Part shown: piece after piece, positions 61,484 to 64,000 of the stretch | How the letters are laid out: each line of letters starts with the position of its first letter | Numbering within the stretch: position 1 is the first letter of the stretch | From: Hymenobacter nivis | Lineage (GTDB): Bacteria > Bacteroidota > Bacteroidia > Cytophagales > Hymenobacteraceae | Direction: 5' to 3' | NCBI RefSeq assembly: GCF_006439025.1 | Contig: NZ_RCYZ01000001.1 | Span: 124,001 to 188,000, forward strand | DNA length: 64,000 bases | Made by a program: the position numbers and the translations under genes | Notes under the pieces: generated by a model | Told to the model about the DNA's origin: nothing | What the model saw: the letters and a program-made list of their open reading frames with translations, nothing else | Databases searched by the model: none

Positions 61484-64000
61484 TTATTGCACGCGCTGCA
61501 CGCGCAGGTAGTCGAGCATAGCTTGGTTCACGGCGATGTTCATGTTGGTGTTGGCGGGCTCCAGGGCAAGGCGCAGGCTGTTTTTGCCTTTCTCGAGGCG
61601 CACCAGCACGGGGTTGGTGAAGCCCCAGTTCGACCACTCGCCGGTGCCGCGCTGGGGCAGCACCACGGTGCCGAGCAGGGCCCCCGCGCCGCTGCGCAGC
61701 GTGCGGATGGCGCACTTGTTCTCGGTGTTGATGGGGCCGTTGCCGTTGGCGTAGCGGAAATCGAGGGCGTAGAGGCCGGCCTCGGGTACCGTGACGGGGA
61801 TGGCCAGGGCCGGGTTTTGAGTGGTGCTGGTTTCCACGAAGCCCGCGCCCGTGAAGCCCTGGTAGGGCAGCTTCGACTTGGGCGCCACGGTTTCGAGCGG
61901 TACTTGCTGGGGCCCCACGCCGGCGCTGGCCACAGCCACCGGCTCGCTGGCGAACGACTCCAGGCCCTGGGCGTCCACGGCCACCACTTGGTACTCGGCG
62001 AAGGCAGCCGTGGGCACCGGCCAGCCGATGGCCGGGTTGGCGTTGGTGGTGATGACCTGGGCGTTTTTCAGCACTTTGTAGCTTTTGGCGCCGGCCACGG
62101 GGGCCCAGCTCAGGCGGTTTTTGGCGTAAGTGACTTGCGGCGTTTCGGGCGAGAACTGGTTGGCCACGCGGTTGACGGGTGCGGCGGCCGGGGCCTGGCT
62201 TTTGAGCACGATGCGCAGGGCATGGCGGCCGGTAAGGGCGGCGGGCACGGCCGCGTCGGGCAGCGGCTGGCCGTCGAGGGTAATCGCCTGGATTTCATTG
62301 CCAAAGCCGCTCATTTCCACGTCCAGCACCGCGCCGCGGTAGCGGAAATTCGTGAGCTTGCGGGGGCCCTGGAAGGCCTGCGGCACGAAGGGGCGGAACA
62401 CCAGCCGGTCGGTTTCGTAGTGCATGCCGAACAGCACTTTGTACACCAGCCCGAGGCTGCCCGACAGGCTCCAGAGCATGTTGGAAGAGTTGATTTGGGT
62501 GCCGGCGAAGTCGCCGTTGCCGGCCACGAAGTTCTCTTTGTTGGTGAGGAATAGCGCCGCCGGGCGGTAGATGGCGGCCATACTCTCAGTGAGGGAGGCT
62601 TCGTTGCCGGTTTGGGCGGCGGCCAGGGCCCAGAAGCTTTGCACAAAGGGCCACACGGCGTCGTTGTGGTAGGGCGGGATGCCGGGAATTTGGGGGTAGA
62701 TGCACGGCACGCCGAACGGCACAGTGGGCGTGCGCTCCACCACCGTTTTGGCCCGCGCCGCGTCGGCCACGCCGAAGTACACGCTCAGGGCCTCGCCCAG
62801 GGCCTCGGCGCGCGGCGACACGCTGCCGAACACGCGCCCGTAGCGGAACTGGCCGTAGTAACCGGCTTTTTCGAGCCACAGGTACTGGTTTACGCCGTGG
62901 CGGATTTGGTTGGCCAGCCGCTCGTGGTCGGCGGCCACGTCGGCGTGGCCCAACTGGCGGGCCATGGCGGCCAGCACGGTGTTGGCCTGGGCGTGCACGG
63001 CGTTGGTGCCCAGGTTCTCGCTCTGGTAAATGTCCACCGGCTGCATCCAGCGCGGGTAGGTTTGCTCGCGCCAGTCCAGAAACGACGACTCGCCGCGCAC
63101 CAGGCCGGTTTCGGGGTTGTAGGCGTTCTGCACGTCGTCGGCAATGGACTGCTGCACAATGGGGTACACTCGACGCAGCCAGGCCTCGTCGCCGGTTACC
63201 TTGTAGATTTCCCAGGCGGCCACGGCCCATATCAGGCGGTCCGTGGAGCACGGGTAGGCGCCGCCCGTGCCCGTGTCCTGGATGATGCGGCCCTGGGGCG
63301 ACACCTTGCGCAGTAGGCTTTTCATGGCCGAGCGCGGCTGCAACGTGGCCTGCGCCAGGATGATGGAGTAGCTGATGTCGCGCGTCCACACGCCGGCCCA
63401 CTCCTTGCCGGTGCGGAAAGTGCTGTCGGGCTCCACGGCGCGGCGGGCCTCCTCCAGGGCCAGGTTGTAGAGGGCGTCGGCTAGCGGGTACTCGGACGAA
63501 TACTGCGGGAAGTCGTCGGTTTTAATGGTTTGGTGCCACTCCTGGGCGGTGGTTTTGGCGGCCTCGGGCGCGTTCAGCACCAGCGTGGTTTCGTAGATGC
63601 CGTCGCCGTCGGGGTCGTGCATTTCCAGCTCCGGCTTGTTCACCAAGTTGTCGAAGTCCCAGCTCAGCGGGGCCACGTCGCCGGCCACCAGCACGTGCTT
63701 CAGGTCCTGCTTGTAAATCTTTTCGCCTTTGAAGGTGGTGTAAAACCCGTCCTTCTGAAACGCCGCCAGCACGGGCCGCAAATCCAGCCGAATCTTCACC
63801 GGCGTGCCCGGGGCCAGCGTTGCGCCGTCGGGCGCGGCCGCGGCTTCGGGCCCCGGCTGGCCGAAGGTGATGACCGGCGTTTCCAGGGGCCCCGCGCCCG
63901 CCGCGCCGGGGCCCCGCAGGGCCACAAAATGGTGGTCTTGGCCCGATGGCAGCTCGTTGTCCTTGCCGTTGAGGCTGAACTTGAAGGCGATGCGCGGGCT
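61484..64000 (-). CDS. Six-hairpin glycosidase-like protein with FN3 and CBM-type C-terminus, 5' end missing
   Basis: About 838 residues are visible; the frame is open to the window edge, so the start lies beyond 64000. The central part is an (alpha/alpha)6 glycosidase-like domain (KEWAGVWTRDISYSIILAQA, DTGTGGAYPCSTDRLIWAVA, PPYHNDAVWPFVQSFWALAA), resembling trehalase, glycogen-debranching or rhamnosidase-type enzymes. It is followed by a fibronectin type III-like segment (NRLSWAPVAGAKSYKVLKNA) and a carbohydrate-binding beta-sandwich (AGLYALDFRYANGNGPINTE) that ends in AMLDYLRVQRVQ. It probably degrades a glycan outside the cytoplasm; specificity cannot be read from the visible part. Confidence 0.88.
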   Translation of the reverse strand, partial: SPRIAFKFSLNGKDNELPSGQDHHFVALRGPGAAGAGPLETPVITFGQPGPEAAAAPDGATLAPGTPVKIRLDLRPVLAAFQKDGFYTTFKGEKIYKQDLKHVLVAGDVAPLSWDFDNLVNKPELEMHDPDGDGIYETTLVLNAPEAAKTTAQEWHQTIKTDDFPQYSSEYPLADALYNLALEEARRAVEPDSTFRTGKEWAGVWTRDISYSIILAQATLQPRSAMKSLLRKVSPQGRIIQDTGTGGAYPCSTDRLIWAVAAWEIYKVTGDEAWLRRVYPIVQQSIADDVQNAYNPETGLVRGESSFLDWREQTYPRWMQPVDIYQSENLGTNAVHAQANTVLAAMARQLGHADVAADHERLANQIRHGVNQYLWLEKAGYYGQFRYGRVFGSVSPRAEALGEALSVYFGVADAARAKTVVERTPTVPFGVPCIYPQIPGIPPYHNDAVWPFVQSFWALAAAQTGNEASLTESMAAIYRPAALFLTNKENFVAGNGDFAGTQINSSNMLWSLSGSLGLVYKVLFGMHYETDRLVFRPFVPQAFQGPRKLTNFRYRGAVLDVEMSGFGNEIQAITLDGQPLPDAAVPAALTGRHALRIVLKSQAPAAAPVNRVANQFSPETPQVTYAKNRLSWAPVAGAKSYKVLKNAQVITTNANPAIGWPVPTAAFAEYQVVAVDAQGLESFASEPVAVASAGVGPQQVPLETVAPKSKLPYQGFTGAGFVETSTTQNPALAIPVTVPEAGLYALDFRYANGNGPINTENKCAIRTLRSGAGALLGTVVLPQRGTGEWSNWGFTNPVLVRLEKGKNSLRLALEPANTNMNIAVNQAMLDYLRVQRVQ

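Overview
The window reads as chromosomal DNA from a high-GC member of the Bacteroidota, most like Hymenobacter or another Cytophagales. Supporting signs are a SusC/SusD pair, LytS/LytTR and DUF4270/Kelch modules, a thioredoxin-ApbE-DUF4266-DUF3570 cassette, TAnnTTTG-type -7 promoter boxes, few Shine-Dalgarno sequences, and a very strong GGGCCC bias in genes and spacers. This taxonomic call is inference from content only.

Layout. 1-3744: end-truncated CzcA/CusA metal efflux pump with a His/Cys-rich lipoprotein upstream. 3968-10479: urease locus ureH, ureAB (fused), ureC, ureF, ureG, with ureD convergent; two AT-rich orphan genes sit at gene borders inside it and no ureE is seen. 10722-16164: a five-gene envelope cassette of a coiled-coil protein, a membrane/coiled-coil protein, a periplasmic solute-binding protein fused to OmpA, an ABC permease and an ABC ATPase. 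It is followed by an AT-rich gene with a PD-(D/E)XK nuclease signature (16209-17369). 17498-23674: exported Dps-like protein, an OmpR/HisKA two-component pair, and the DUF3570/DUF4266/ApbE/thioredoxin operon.

24048-36770 is best read as an organophosphonate acquisition and catabolism locus: a GlpT-like transporter, PhnZ-type HD oxygenase, SusC/SusD, two secreted alkaline-phosphatase-superfamily hydrolases, a PhnX-like hydrolase retaining the DxA and Lys signature, an XRE-cupin regulator and a phosphonate-type FAD oxidoreductase. Shared palindromic or AT-rich motifs precede several of these genes and are candidate operators for the XRE-cupin regulator. A sigma-54 response regulator and a PAS histidine kinase follow (36847-39812).

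39930-64000: DUF4270 and Kelch lipoproteins; a LytTR/LytS pair; a 1509-residue Pls/PosA-like peptide synthetase (A-PCP plus membrane and left-handed beta-helix segments) with a nearby phosphopantetheinyl transferase; an outer-membrane barrel-like protein; an AsmA-like protein; an acyl-CoA ligase; a CocE-type hydrolase; and a partial six-hairpin glycosidase-like gene running off the right edge. Three families of intergenic inverted repeats are scattered through the window. No rRNA, tRNA, CRISPR array or complete insertion sequence was recognised.
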